Shown here in pieces: positions 35,423-42,982 of a DNA stretch of 63,914 nucleotides. Location of the stretch: contig JADKJI010000034.1 in the NCBI GenBank assembly GCA_016721085.1, positions 1 through 63,914 on the forward strand. Reading direction: 5' to 3'. The notes beneath the pieces were generated by a model. It saw only the letters and a program-made list of their open reading frames with translations. It ran no database searches and had not been told where the DNA came from. The stretch's first letter is position 1; each line of letters begins with the position of its first letter. The position numbers and the translations under genes are program-made. The stretch is from Chitinophagaceae bacterium (GTDB lineage Bacteria > Bacteroidota > Bacteroidia > Chitinophagales > Chitinophagaceae).

Positions 35423-36782
35423 TTACAATCACTTCCTTTGTGGCGTCAGTGATTTTGAATCGGTCATCGATTCGTTGTCCAACTACCCAAACAATTTTCT
35501 TATTCATTTCAAGCACCCAGATATTCTCCTTATCGGTTTTTGAGATTTTCTGATCAATTAGAAAGCGGGCTACTTTCTTTTTCTTTTTCATTCCTAAAGG
35601 ATAAAAATAATCCCCTTCCTTCCATTTGCGAAGGAGTAAAGGGAATTTGATATCCGAAGCATCTACACAAGCTGTATTGCTATCAGAAGAAATAGAAATT
35701 TCAGATCGGTTCTTTCTCGATATCTGCAATTGCCAATTGGCTGTCCGAACTTTTGACACCATCTCTTCAATCAGGATATTGGCAGCTTCTTCAGAAGCAA
35801 GTGGTGCAATTATTAACCAATTCCTGTTTCGGATAATCCGATGGGTTGGAGAAGCAACAAAATGTCCTGATTCGCTTTCCAAAAGATTCAACACATCCTG
35901 TACCTGTCCGTTTGAAAAACTGAAATCCTTAATGATCTCGTACACAATAGAATTCAATGGCTTTACCCCTTTCAGTTTTAAAACGGGGATATGCACTTCA
36001 TTACCTTTTTGTTCGAGCAGTTTTTTCTTATGTAAGGCAATAGATTGCTTATATAAGACTTCAATATCACGGAAACGGCTAATATTGGATATCAGGTTCT
36101 GATCTACTTGCGGATATACTTTCTGTAATAAAGGAATCACCTGGTGCCTGAAATAGTTTCGCGTATATTGATCACCGGCATTGGAACTGTCCTCAACCCA
36201 TTTCAATCCCTTTGTTTTGGCATAGTCGAGCAATTCCGCTTTGGTGGCGAATAATAAGGGCCGGATCAGTTTGCCTTGTTTAGGTAGAATCCCTCTCATG
36301 CCTGATACTCCGGTGCCTTTGAAAAAGTTCATGAGAACGGTCTCTATGTTATCATCTGCATGATGCGCAGTTAGGAGTAAGTCGGGAGTCTTTAGTCGGG
36401 AGTCGGGAGTCGGGAGCGTAGTCCGCCGTGGCGGATCGGAGTCGAGGAGATCATAGAACCAGCTGTAGCGAAGCTCGCGGGCTGCTACCTGGGTGGAAAC
36501 TTTGTTTTGGGCAGCATAGGCTTTGGTGGCGAAATGTTTTACGAGTACTTCTTTGCCATAGTTCCTGCCTAGTTGTAGAACAAAATCCTCATCACGATTA
36601 CTCTCTTCTCCCCTTAGTTGGAAATTGCAATGCGCAATTAGAAAATCGTATCCTGCTTCATTACATAGATCACATAATACAACAGAGTCTACACCACCAC
36701 TAACGGCAATGAGTAACTTGTTCTGTTTAGTGAACAGGCTTTCTTTTGAAATGAAATCGGTGAAGCTATGTTGTAATGTCAT
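35403..36782 (-). CDS. tilS: tRNA(Ile)-lysidine synthase with a repeat-encoded in-frame insert
   Basis: TilS converts C34 of tRNA-Ile(CAU) to lysidine with ATP and is normally essential. The PP-loop SGGVDS is at residues 28-33, HCNFQLRGEES and AHHADDNIETVLMNFFKG follow, and the C-terminal TilS domains cover the rest of the 459 residues. Between FYDLLD and LLTAHHADDN, residues ~114-135 (SDPPRRTTLPTPDSRLKTPD) are an insert encoded by the GTCGGGA heptamer repeat and a TCCGCC palindrome (36378-36443). This region is a surface loop in the family, which may explain tolerance. Confidence 0.95.
   Translation of the reverse strand: MTLQHSFTDFISKESLFTKQNKLLIAVSGGVDSVVLCDLCNEAGYDFLIAHCNFQLRGEESNRDEDFVLQLGRNYGKEVLVKHFATKAYAAQNKVSTQVAARELRYSWFYDLLDSDPPRRTTLPTPDSRLKTPDLLLTAHHADDNIETVLMNFFKGTGVSGMRGILPKQGKLIRPLLFATKAELLDYAKTKGLKWVEDSSNAGDQYTRNYFRHQVIPLLQKVYPQVDQNLISNISRFRDIEVLYKQSIALHKKKLLEQKGNEVHIPVLKLKGVKPLNSIVYEIIKDFSFSNGQVQDVLNLLESESGHFVASPTHRIIRNRNWLIIAPLASEEAANILIEEMVSKVRTANWQLQISRKNRSEISISSDSNTACVDASDIKFPLLLRKWKEGDYFYPLGMKKKKKVARFLIDQKISKTDKENIWVLEMNKKIVWVVGQRIDDRFKITDATKEVIVISVSNP
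36378..36443. repeat. heptamer/palindrome element inside the tilS coding region
   Basis: It contains GTCGGGAGTC units and TCCGCCGTGGCGGATCGGAG. An inverted relative lies at 36882-36943, in the spacer upstream of tilS. Length is close to a multiple of three, so the frame is kept. Confidence 0.85.
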
Positions 36783-36818
36783 TATTTATTTTTGCCGGGA
36801 AAGCGGGAAATACAATTT

Positions 36819-36943
36819 AACCGCAGAGACGCGGAGACGCAGGGAATATGCTACTTCCTTTCTACCCACCTTCCCCTACTTCCATCCGCCACGGAGGACT
36901 ACGCTCCGACTCCTGACTCCCGACTAAAGACTCCCGACTCAGA
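36819..36943. repeat. half palindrome plus inverted copy of the tilS insert
   Basis: 36819-36843 is one arm of the CGCAGAGACG palindrome without its partner. 36882-36943 carries ATCCGCCACGGAGGACTACG followed by CCCGACTAAAGACTCCCGAC, the inverse of the element inside tilS. Together the two copies could pair across the tilS 5' part. Confidence 0.75.
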
Positions 36944-37256
36944 ACGTCAATTCCTCCAACGCACTCCTCAACTCCCCAAACGCATGCTTATCATCTGCCG
37001 CTTTCGCGACTTCCATCCCCTTTTCGTACCAACTTATGGCTGCATCGGTATTACCCACGCGTTCCAGCAATTTGGCTAAATGATAGTACGATCCTATATA
37101 AGAGGGTTCACGGGTAAGGATGGATTCAAAAAGACTGCGGGCTGTTTCATCATCCCCCAGCTTGCTGTATTCCAGGGCCAGGGCATGCTGAAGGAATGAA
37201 TCCTCCGGACTCGCCTTTAAAAACTCCTTTAACTTCTCCATTCTTTCTTGTGACAC
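36939..37256 (-). CDS. small tetratricopeptide-repeat protein
   Basis: The 105-residue protein has about two and a half TPR units: DSFLQHALALEYSKLGDDETARSLFESILTREP, then SYYHLAKLLERVGNTDAAISWYEKGMEVA. No signal peptide, so it is a cytoplasmic scaffold of unknown partner. It is divergent from etfB. Confidence 0.8.
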   Translation of the reverse strand: MSQERMEKLKEFLKASPEDSFLQHALALEYSKLGDDETARSLFESILTREPSYIGSYYHLAKLLERVGNTDAAISWYEKGMEVAKAADDKHAFGELRSALEELTF

Positions 37257-37299
37257 AAAAAAATATTTAACGTTATTATTAAATTAACGGGTGAACACT

Positions 37300-37307
37300 T
37301 ATCTTTG
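37300..37307 (+). promoter_or_regulatory. candidate -7 promoter box TATCTTTG for etfBA
   Basis: A perfect TAnnTTTG element lies 72 bp upstream of the etfB ATG in the divergent spacer. The -33 region is AT-rich but lacks a clear TTG. Confidence 0.5.
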
Positions 37308-37378
37308 TTTTAGTTGCATAAACAACCTTTTTCCTCACCTCCCCGTTTCCACTAAGGAAAGGCGGACAAAAAAGCTAT

Positions 37379-38122
37379 ATGAAGATATTAGTATGCATCA
37401 GTAAAACGCCGGACACTACGGCAAAAATAGCCTTCACAGATAACAATACGAAATTCGCTCAGGATGGAGTACAGTGGATCATCAATCCATACGATGAATG
37501 GTATTCATTGGTACGTGCCATTGAATTGAAAGAAAAGGATGCGGCCACCGTAATTCACCTGGTTACAGTAGGCGCAGCAGACAGCGATCCTATCATCCGT
37601 AAAGCCCTTGCATTGGGTGGTGATGAAGCCATAAGAGTAAATGCCGATAGTCATGATAGCTTCTATATTGCCTCACAGATTGCTGAAGTGGCCAAACAAG
37701 GAGCTTATGATATCGTATTCATGGGAAAAGAAACCATTGACTACAACGGTTCTTCAATAGGTGGCATGGTCGCTGAATTACTCGATCGTCCTTATGTAAG
37801 TCTCGCTACAAAATTCGACCTCAACGGAACAGTCGCTACAATCAATCGTGAAATAGAAGGTGGAGAAGAAACATGTGAAGTAAGTCTGCCAGTAGTTGTA
37901 AGTACTCAGAAAGGAATGGCCGAACCCCGCATACCAAACATGAAAGGTATCATGGGCGCCCGCACCAAACCATTGAAAGTTCAAGAGCCAATTGCTGTAG
38001 ATGCCCTCACCCAAATAGCTTCTTTCGAATTACCTCCAGCAAAAGCGGGAGTGAAAATGATATCGGCAGATACGCCGGAGGAGTTGGTGAGGTTGTTGCA
38101 TGAGGAAGCGAAACTGATTTGA
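37379..38122 (+). CDS. etfB: electron transfer flavoprotein subunit beta
   Basis: EtfB binds AMP and, with EtfA, carries electrons from acyl-CoA and other dehydrogenases to the quinone pool. The 247-residue protein begins MKILVCISKTPDT; FMGKETIDYNGSSIGGMVAELL is the ETF beta signature and LPVVVSTQKGMAEPRIPNMKGIM the subunit interface. It is followed by etfA after a 140-bp repeat-filled gap, which is unusual for this otherwise tight gene pair. Confidence 0.95.
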   Translation: MKILVCISKTPDTTAKIAFTDNNTKFAQDGVQWIINPYDEWYSLVRAIELKEKDAATVIHLVTVGAADSDPIIRKALALGGDEAIRVNADSHDSFYIASQIAEVAKQGAYDIVFMGKETIDYNGSSIGGMVAELLDRPYVSLATKFDLNGTVATINREIEGGEETCEVSLPVVVSTQKGMAEPRIPNMKGIMGARTKPLKVQEPIAVDALTQIASFELPPAKAGVKMISADTPEELVRLLHEEAKLI

Positions 38123-38262
38123 GAATTTGAAAATTTGAGAATTTGAGAATTTGAAAATGTGGAGATGTGGAAATGTGGAAATTAAGGCTTTCCGAATTTT
38201 TGAAATTTCGACTTTTGACTTTTGACTTTTTAATTTTTACTTTAATCTTATACTTATAAATT
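38123..38262. repeat. tandem 7-8 nt repeats between etfB and etfA
   Basis: Tracts of GAATTTGA/AAATTTGA (38120-38158), ATGTGGAA (38156-38182) and ACTTTTG (38212-38235) follow each other. The gap splits what is normally a near-contiguous pair. Confidence 0.75.
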
Positions 38263-39222
38263 ATGTCAGTATTAATCTTCATAGACCAATCCGAAGGTCA
38301 CATAAAAAAATCCTCTTACGAAGTGCTGGGTTATGGTGCTGCGGTGGCTAAACAAATAGGCACGAGTGCTGAAGCCATTGTATTAGGTGCAGTGGGTGAT
38401 GATTTGGCTTCATTGGGAAAATATGGGGTTACAAAAATACATCATGCTGATGCGGCTAATCTTAATAGCATGGATGCACAGGCATATGCGAAAGTAATTG
38501 CGGAGGCTGCAACGGCAACAGGTGCCACTGTGTTGGTATTCTCAAATAATGTGAATGGCAAAGCAATTGCCCCAAGGGTTTCTGCAAGATTAAAAGCAGG
38601 ATTAGTAGCTGGTGCTGTTGCCTTACCCGATACAAGCAATGGATTTGTAGTGAAGAAAGGGGTATTCAGTGGAAAAGCCTTTGCACATATTTCAGTGAAT
38701 ACAGCAATTAAAGTGATTGCCCTTAATCCAAATTCTTACCAACCTGCTGTAACAGGTGGCACTGCTGAAGTGGTTAAATTGGCTACATCTGTTCAACCTT
38801 TAGTGAAAGTGACAGCTACTAACAAAATCACCGGACAGGTTCCATTAAGCGAAGCAGAACTGGTGGTTAGTGGAGGTCGTGGCTTAAAAGGCCCTGAAAA
38901 CTGGGGAATGATTGAAGATCTGGCCAAATTGTTAGGGGCTGCAACAGCCTGTAGCAGACCTGTAGCTGATGCACATTGGAGGCCGCATCACGAACATGTT
39001 GGACAAACGGGTGGATCCATAGCTCCAAACCTCTACATAGCGGTGGGAATATCAGGTGCCATTCAACATTTGGCAGGAGTAAACCGCAGTAAGGTGATTG
39101 TTGTAATCAATAAAGACCCAGAAGCACCCTTTTTCAAGGCGGCGGATTATGGCATTGTTGGGGATGCTTTTGAAGTATTACCAAAAATCAATGAGGCTGT
39201 TCGTAAGCTCAAAGGAGCCTGA
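38263..39222 (+). CDS. etfA: electron transfer flavoprotein subunit alpha
   Basis: The 319-residue EtfA binds FAD. The C-terminal half has VSGGRGLKGPENW, the HEHVGQTGGSIAPNLYIAVGISGAIQHLAG signature region and INKDPEAPFFKAADYGIVGD, all standard FAD-domain features. The N-terminal domain pairs with EtfB. A strong hairpin follows the stop. Confidence 0.95.
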   Translation: MSVLIFIDQSEGHIKKSSYEVLGYGAAVAKQIGTSAEAIVLGAVGDDLASLGKYGVTKIHHADAANLNSMDAQAYAKVIAEAATATGATVLVFSNNVNGKAIAPRVSARLKAGLVAGAVALPDTSNGFVVKKGVFSGKAFAHISVNTAIKVIALNPNSYQPAVTGGTAEVVKLATSVQPLVKVTATNKITGQVPLSEAELVVSGGRGLKGPENWGMIEDLAKLLGAATACSRPVADAHWRPHHEHVGQTGGSIAPNLYIAVGISGAIQHLAGVNRSKVIVVINKDPEAPFFKAADYGIVGDAFEVLPKINEAVRKLKGA

Positions 39223-39252
39223 TAGCCTTATATTCAGAATAAACTAAGTTAG

Positions 39253-39320
39253 ACCGGGAAATCAATTGGCTGGGTTAAACATAAAGAATCCATAAAGCCA
39301 GTAGATTTCCCGGTTTTCTT
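39253..39320 (+). terminator. terminator after etfA
   Basis: ACCGGGAAATC (39253-39263) pairs with GATTTCCCGGT (39304-39314), extended by a GGCT/AGCC pair, then TTTTCTTTG follows. The loop is long (~23 nt). Confidence 0.65.
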
Positions 39321-39426
39321 TGCCTATTTCTTCTCATTTTACCCCTTTTATTTGCATAAAATTCCAGTCATTTAAATGAATGGCTTAAATTCGCAATTCA
39401 TCAGTATCAATTGTGTTTTAAGTGTT

Positions 39427-40026
39427 ATGAAAAAGATAGAACTGGAAATTGTAGCATTGTCGCACAGCATTACCCAAACCCATTCCTATGCTGTAGTGTT
39501 GGGGGAAGTTAACGGTCTTCGTCGCCTGCCGATTGTTATCGGTGGCTTTGAAGCACAGGCAATTGCCGTAGCACTTGAAAAAATGCATCCCAGCCGTCCT
39601 TTGACACATGATCTGATGAAGAATTTCATGAACGCTTTTGCTGTTGACCTCACCGAAATCATCATCTGCGATTTACAGGAAGGCATCTTCTATTCCAAAC
39701 TGGTTTGCGTTGGCGAACACGATACTGTTGAAATCGATTCCCGTACTTCCGATGCATTAGCGCTTGCTGTTCGCTTTGGTTGTCCCATCTATACTTACGA
39801 AAACATCCTTGAAAGTGCAGGTATCTTGATGGAAGACTCAGGAAAAGGCAAGAAGAAAGGAGAAGAAGTTACAGTAACCAATGAACCAAGTAGTGGCGGA
39901 TCAGACGACCTTCGTGCTTTAAGCCTGGAAGAACTCAATACCTTATTGAATGAAGTTTTGGAACAGGAAGATTATATACGTGCCATCGCTATCCGCGATG
40001 AGATAAACAACCGAAAAAAGAGATAA
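39427..40026 (+). CDS. bifunctional nuclease (BFN/DUF151) domain protein with UVR motif
   Basis: The ~199-residue protein has a DUF151 domain: LPIVIGGFEAQAIAVALE, RPLTHDLMKNF and VEIDSRTSDALALAVRFGCPIY are the conserved blocks. A charged linker leads to a C-terminal UVR-like helix pair (LEELNTLLNEVLEQEDYIRAIAIRDEI). BFN-domain proteins have been reported to cleave DNA and RNA. ATG 39427 (MKKIELEIVAL) is preferred over an upstream in-frame start because family members begin here. ispE follows after 12 bp, so they are likely co-transcribed. Confidence 0.85.
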   Translation: MKKIELEIVALSHSITQTHSYAVVLGEVNGLRRLPIVIGGFEAQAIAVALEKMHPSRPLTHDLMKNFMNAFAVDLTEIIICDLQEGIFYSKLVCVGEHDTVEIDSRTSDALALAVRFGCPIYTYENILESAGILMEDSGKGKKKGEEVTVTNEPSSGGSDDLRALSLEELNTLLNEVLEQEDYIRAIAIRDEINNRKKR

Positions 40027-40038
40027 CCAAAATCTTTC

Positions 40039-40998
40039 ATGGTTATTTTCCCCAATTGTAAAATCAACCTTGGACTGCGAATCCTTCGCAAGCGGACTGA
40101 TGGGTATCACGACCTCGAAACAATCTTCTATCCCCTTCCATGGAAAGATGTTGTTGAAGTAATAACAGCCACCGATTCTCCAAAAGAAAATGTACAGTTT
40201 CATGCATCTGGATTAACCGTTGCTGGTAATCCGGCTGATAATCTTTGTATAAAAGCCTACAATCTTCTTAAGGCAAAATTCCCTGACCTGCCTCCCATTA
40301 AGTTATACTTGCACAAGGCCATTCCAATGGGTGCCGGACTTGGTGGTGGATCTGCAGATGGAGCTTTTACATTACGATTATTGAATGATAAGTATCAGCT
40401 AGGACTAAGCGCAACAGAGCTTATTGAATTAGCACTTCAATTAGGAAGTGATTGTCCTTTCTTCATTTTGAATTCACCCTGCTCCGCAACTGGCAGAGGA
40501 GAAATAATGGAACCAGTTTCCTGCAATCTGGCAGGCTATAAAATACTTCTGATAAATCCGGGTATACATATCAATACCGGATGGGCATTCTCACAATTAA
40601 ACCTATCCACTCCCCCATCAATATCATTGAAAGAAATAATACAGCAACCAGTAGCAACCTGGAAAGATCAATTGGTGAATGATTTTGAAAAGCCGGTATT
40701 TGAATTGCATCCGGAGATTGGGGCTATAAAAGATAAGATGTATTCGAATGGGGCAGTTTATGCGGCTATGAGTGGTAGCGGGAGTACGGTGTTTGGGTTG
40801 TTTAAGGAGGTGCCAGAGATAGATTTTCCATCAGAATATATTATGAAGGTCTTTATGTCTTTGATTTTTCGCAAGGCGCAAAGGGCTTTGCTGAGTACAA
40901 TCTGGGCACTACAAATACATTTTACCGCATTTGACGCAGAGACGCGGAGGAACGTCCTCCGCGTCTCCGCGTCTCTGCGGTTGACAATTTCAGCTTAA
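40039..40998 (+). CDS. ispE: 4-diphosphocytidyl-2-C-methyl-D-erythritol kinase, repeat-extended C-terminus
   Basis: IspE is a GHMP kinase of the MEP isoprenoid pathway. CKINLGLRILRKRTDGYHDLET and the ATP loop PMGAGLGGGSADGAF are diagnostic, and AMSGSGSTVFGLF is the third GHMP motif. The normal protein should end near residue 271 (PSEYIMKVF). The last ~48 residues (nt ~40852-40995) are encoded by repeat DNA, including a complete CGCAGAGACG palindrome, so they are probably a non-functional tail. Confidence 0.93.
   Translation: MVIFPNCKINLGLRILRKRTDGYHDLETIFYPLPWKDVVEVITATDSPKENVQFHASGLTVAGNPADNLCIKAYNLLKAKFPDLPPIKLYLHKAIPMGAGLGGGSADGAFTLRLLNDKYQLGLSATELIELALQLGSDCPFFILNSPCSATGRGEIMEPVSCNLAGYKILLINPGIHINTGWAFSQLNLSTPPSISLKEIIQQPVATWKDQLVNDFEKPVFELHPEIGAIKDKMYSNGAVYAAMSGSGSTVFGLFKEVPEIDFPSEYIMKVFMSLIFRKAQRALLSTIWALQIHFTAFDAETRRNVLRVSASLRLTISA
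40923..40982. repeat. CGCAGAGACG-family palindrome (copy 5) within the ispE 3' end
   Basis: GACGCAGAGACGCGGAGG and its inverse meet at AACGTC. It is translated as part of the ispE tail (DAETRRNVLRVSASLRLT). Confidence 0.85.
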
Positions 40999-41268
40999 TA
41001 CATTAAAGCCTAACCATTAAACATCCAGCATCCAGCACCCAGCCTTAAGCATTGGCATTAATTTTTCCCTATCTTGCCCCAAATAAGTAACTATCCCAAC
41101 CGCTTCTACCATAGTATACTTCCTCCACCAGAACCTCGATTTCCTCAATCATCGAGGAATATAATTGGCGCGTCCAACCCACTAGGTTGGACACTAAACC
41201 CCTATCCCTGCAATAAGGGAGCCTCCTTTGGAACTTCTTGAACATTTGGAACCTCATAACATTAAGCT
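40999..41268. repeat. repeat-rich spacer upstream of the aminotransferase gene
   Basis: Heptamer units of AGCATCC/AGCACCC/AGCCTTA type occupy 41015-41056. Small palindromes follow: CCTCGATTTCCTCAATCATCGAGG near 41131-41154 and CCAACCCACTAGGTTGG near 41175-41191. Inverse AGTTCC-type units (GGAACTTCTTGAACATTTGG) lie at 41229-41250. I see no gene here. Confidence 0.55.
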
Positions 41269-42501
41269 ATGCATACAACTCAAACGCTAAGTCAGAAGAG
41301 TCAACATTTCTTAGACCTTGAAGATAAATACGGCGCCCATAACTACCACCCCCTTCCTGTTGTCCTCAATAAAGGCAAAGGTGTTTTTGTATGGGATGTA
41401 GATAATAAAAGATATTATGATTTCCTGAGCGGTTATTCAGCCGTTAACCAGGGACATTGTCATCCTGCCATCATTGAAACTCTGATTGAGCAGGCAGGCA
41501 AGCTGACTTTAACATCACGCGCCTTCTATAATGATCAGTTGGGCGAATATGAAAAATTCATCACCAGTTATTTCGGTTATGACAAGGTGTTACCCATGAA
41601 TACGGGTGTGGAAGCGGTGGAAACGGCTTTGAAGCTATGTCGTAAATGGGCTTATGAAGTAAAAGGAACAGAAGCCAATAAAGCGAAAATATTGGTATGT
41701 GCGCATAACTTCCACGGAAGAACAAGCACTGTAATTTCTTTCAGTTCCGATCCTGGTTCCTATACCAATTTCGGTCCTTTTATGCCAGGGTTTGAGATAA
41801 TCCCTTACAATGATTTACCAGCACTAGAGAAAGCCCTTCAGGACAAAAACGTATGTGGATTTCTGGTAGAGCCGATACAAGGGGAAGCTGGTGTAATGGT
41901 TCCAGATGCAGGCTATTTATCAGGTGCCAAAAAACTTTGTGAAGCTGCCAATGCACTTTTTATTGGTGATGAAATCCAAACAGGACTTTGTCGCACTGGC
42001 AAATTACTTGCCTGTGATCATGAAAACGTAAGACCCGATATTTTGATTCTTGGTAAAGCATTGAGCGGCGGCACCCTTCCTGTAAGTGCTGTATTAGCCG
42101 ATGATGAAATAATGCTCACCATCAAACCTGGTGAACATGGTTCAACATATGGTGGTAATCCATTGGCTTGTAAAGTGGCGATAACTTCTCTCTCCGTATT
42201 GAAAGATGAGAAGTTAGCGGAGAATGCAGAAGCTATGGGTCAGTTGTTAAGAAATGAATTGACAGCTTTAGCATCTCCGTATATAAGTATAGTAAGAGGA
42301 AAAGGTTTATTGAATGCGATAGTGATCAACCATCCTAATAAAGAAGCTGCCTGGGAATTATGCGTTACCATGATGCATAATGGATTATTGGCAAAGCCAA
42401 CGCATGGTGATAAGATAAGGTTTGCGCCGCCGTTGGTTATTACGAGGGAGCAGGTGTTGGAGTGTGTTGGGATAATTGCGGATAGTTTGAAAGCGTTGTA
42501 G
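41269..42501 (+). CDS. rocD: ornithine aminotransferase
   Basis: The 410-residue class III PLP aminotransferase converts ornithine and 2-oxoglutarate to glutamate semialdehyde and glutamate. The ornithine aminotransferase N-terminus is clear (LEDKYGAHNYHPLPVVLNKGKGVFVWDVD), as are NTGVEAVETALKLCRKW, IGDEIQTGLCRTGK and the PLP Lys in ILGKALSGG. It is intact and of normal length. A very large inverted repeat begins right at the stop. Confidence 0.93.
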   Translation: MHTTQTLSQKSQHFLDLEDKYGAHNYHPLPVVLNKGKGVFVWDVDNKRYYDFLSGYSAVNQGHCHPAIIETLIEQAGKLTLTSRAFYNDQLGEYEKFITSYFGYDKVLPMNTGVEAVETALKLCRKWAYEVKGTEANKAKILVCAHNFHGRTSTVISFSSDPGSYTNFGPFMPGFEIIPYNDLPALEKALQDKNVCGFLVEPIQGEAGVMVPDAGYLSGAKKLCEAANALFIGDEIQTGLCRTGKLLACDHENVRPDILILGKALSGGTLPVSAVLADDEIMLTIKPGEHGSTYGGNPLACKVAITSLSVLKDEKLAENAEAMGQLLRNELTALASPYISIVRGKGLLNAIVINHPNKEAAWELCVTMMHNGLLAKPTHGDKIRFAPPLVITREQVLECVGIIADSLKAL

Positions 42502-42945
42502 AGGAGAAAGTCAGAGGAGTCGGAGGAGTCCGTGGTGGGTGCCTGATTGTTTTAGAGCGTAGTAGTCCGGGGAGAAAATACAAGTAGGGAAGTTAGGTAG
42601 TAGGGAAGTAAGGAAGTAGAGTCTGACTTGTTTGGATCATTCTTATTGTTTTAGAGCTTATTACTTTTTACTTTTGACTTTTGACTTTCTTGCCTTACCC
42701 CGGGTTTCACCCGGGGATACGATGATTCAACCCCTTCGGGGTTGGGTAAATCCCAAATTAAATGCTACACTACTTCTACAAATATCCCAACCCATTACTA
42801 CCCTACTACCTAACTTCCCTACTTGTATTTTGTCTTTTCTCCCCGGACTACCACGCTCTAAAACAATCAGGCACCCACCACGGACTCCACCGACTCCCCC
42901 GACTGCCCCAACTTCCTTATCCCATCTTTTTTCCTTACATTTAAT
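42502..42945. repeat. giant composite inverted repeat (copy 2)
   Basis: Left arm about 42510-42612, right arm about 42789-42905, nearly exact inverses over ~100 bp. Shared order: GTCGGAGGAGTCCGTGGTGG, GCCTGATTGTTTTAGAGCG, AGTCCGGGGAGAAAA, TACAAGTAGGGAAGTTAGG. The ~180-bp loop holds a CCCGGGTTTCACCCGGGG hairpin and the AACCCCTTCGGGGTT palindrome (42695-42746). It lies between two genes in the same direction. Confidence 0.88.
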
Positions 42946-42982
42946 CATCCATTGAAAAACCCGGATACACCTTATCCTGATA

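Noticed and set aside
35626..36102. 158-codon plus-strand frame
   Set aside because: It is antisense to the well-supported tilS gene.
41069..41257. 62-codon minus-strand frame upstream of the aminotransferase
   Set aside because: It spans small palindromes and AGTTCC-type repeats and has no recognisable domain.
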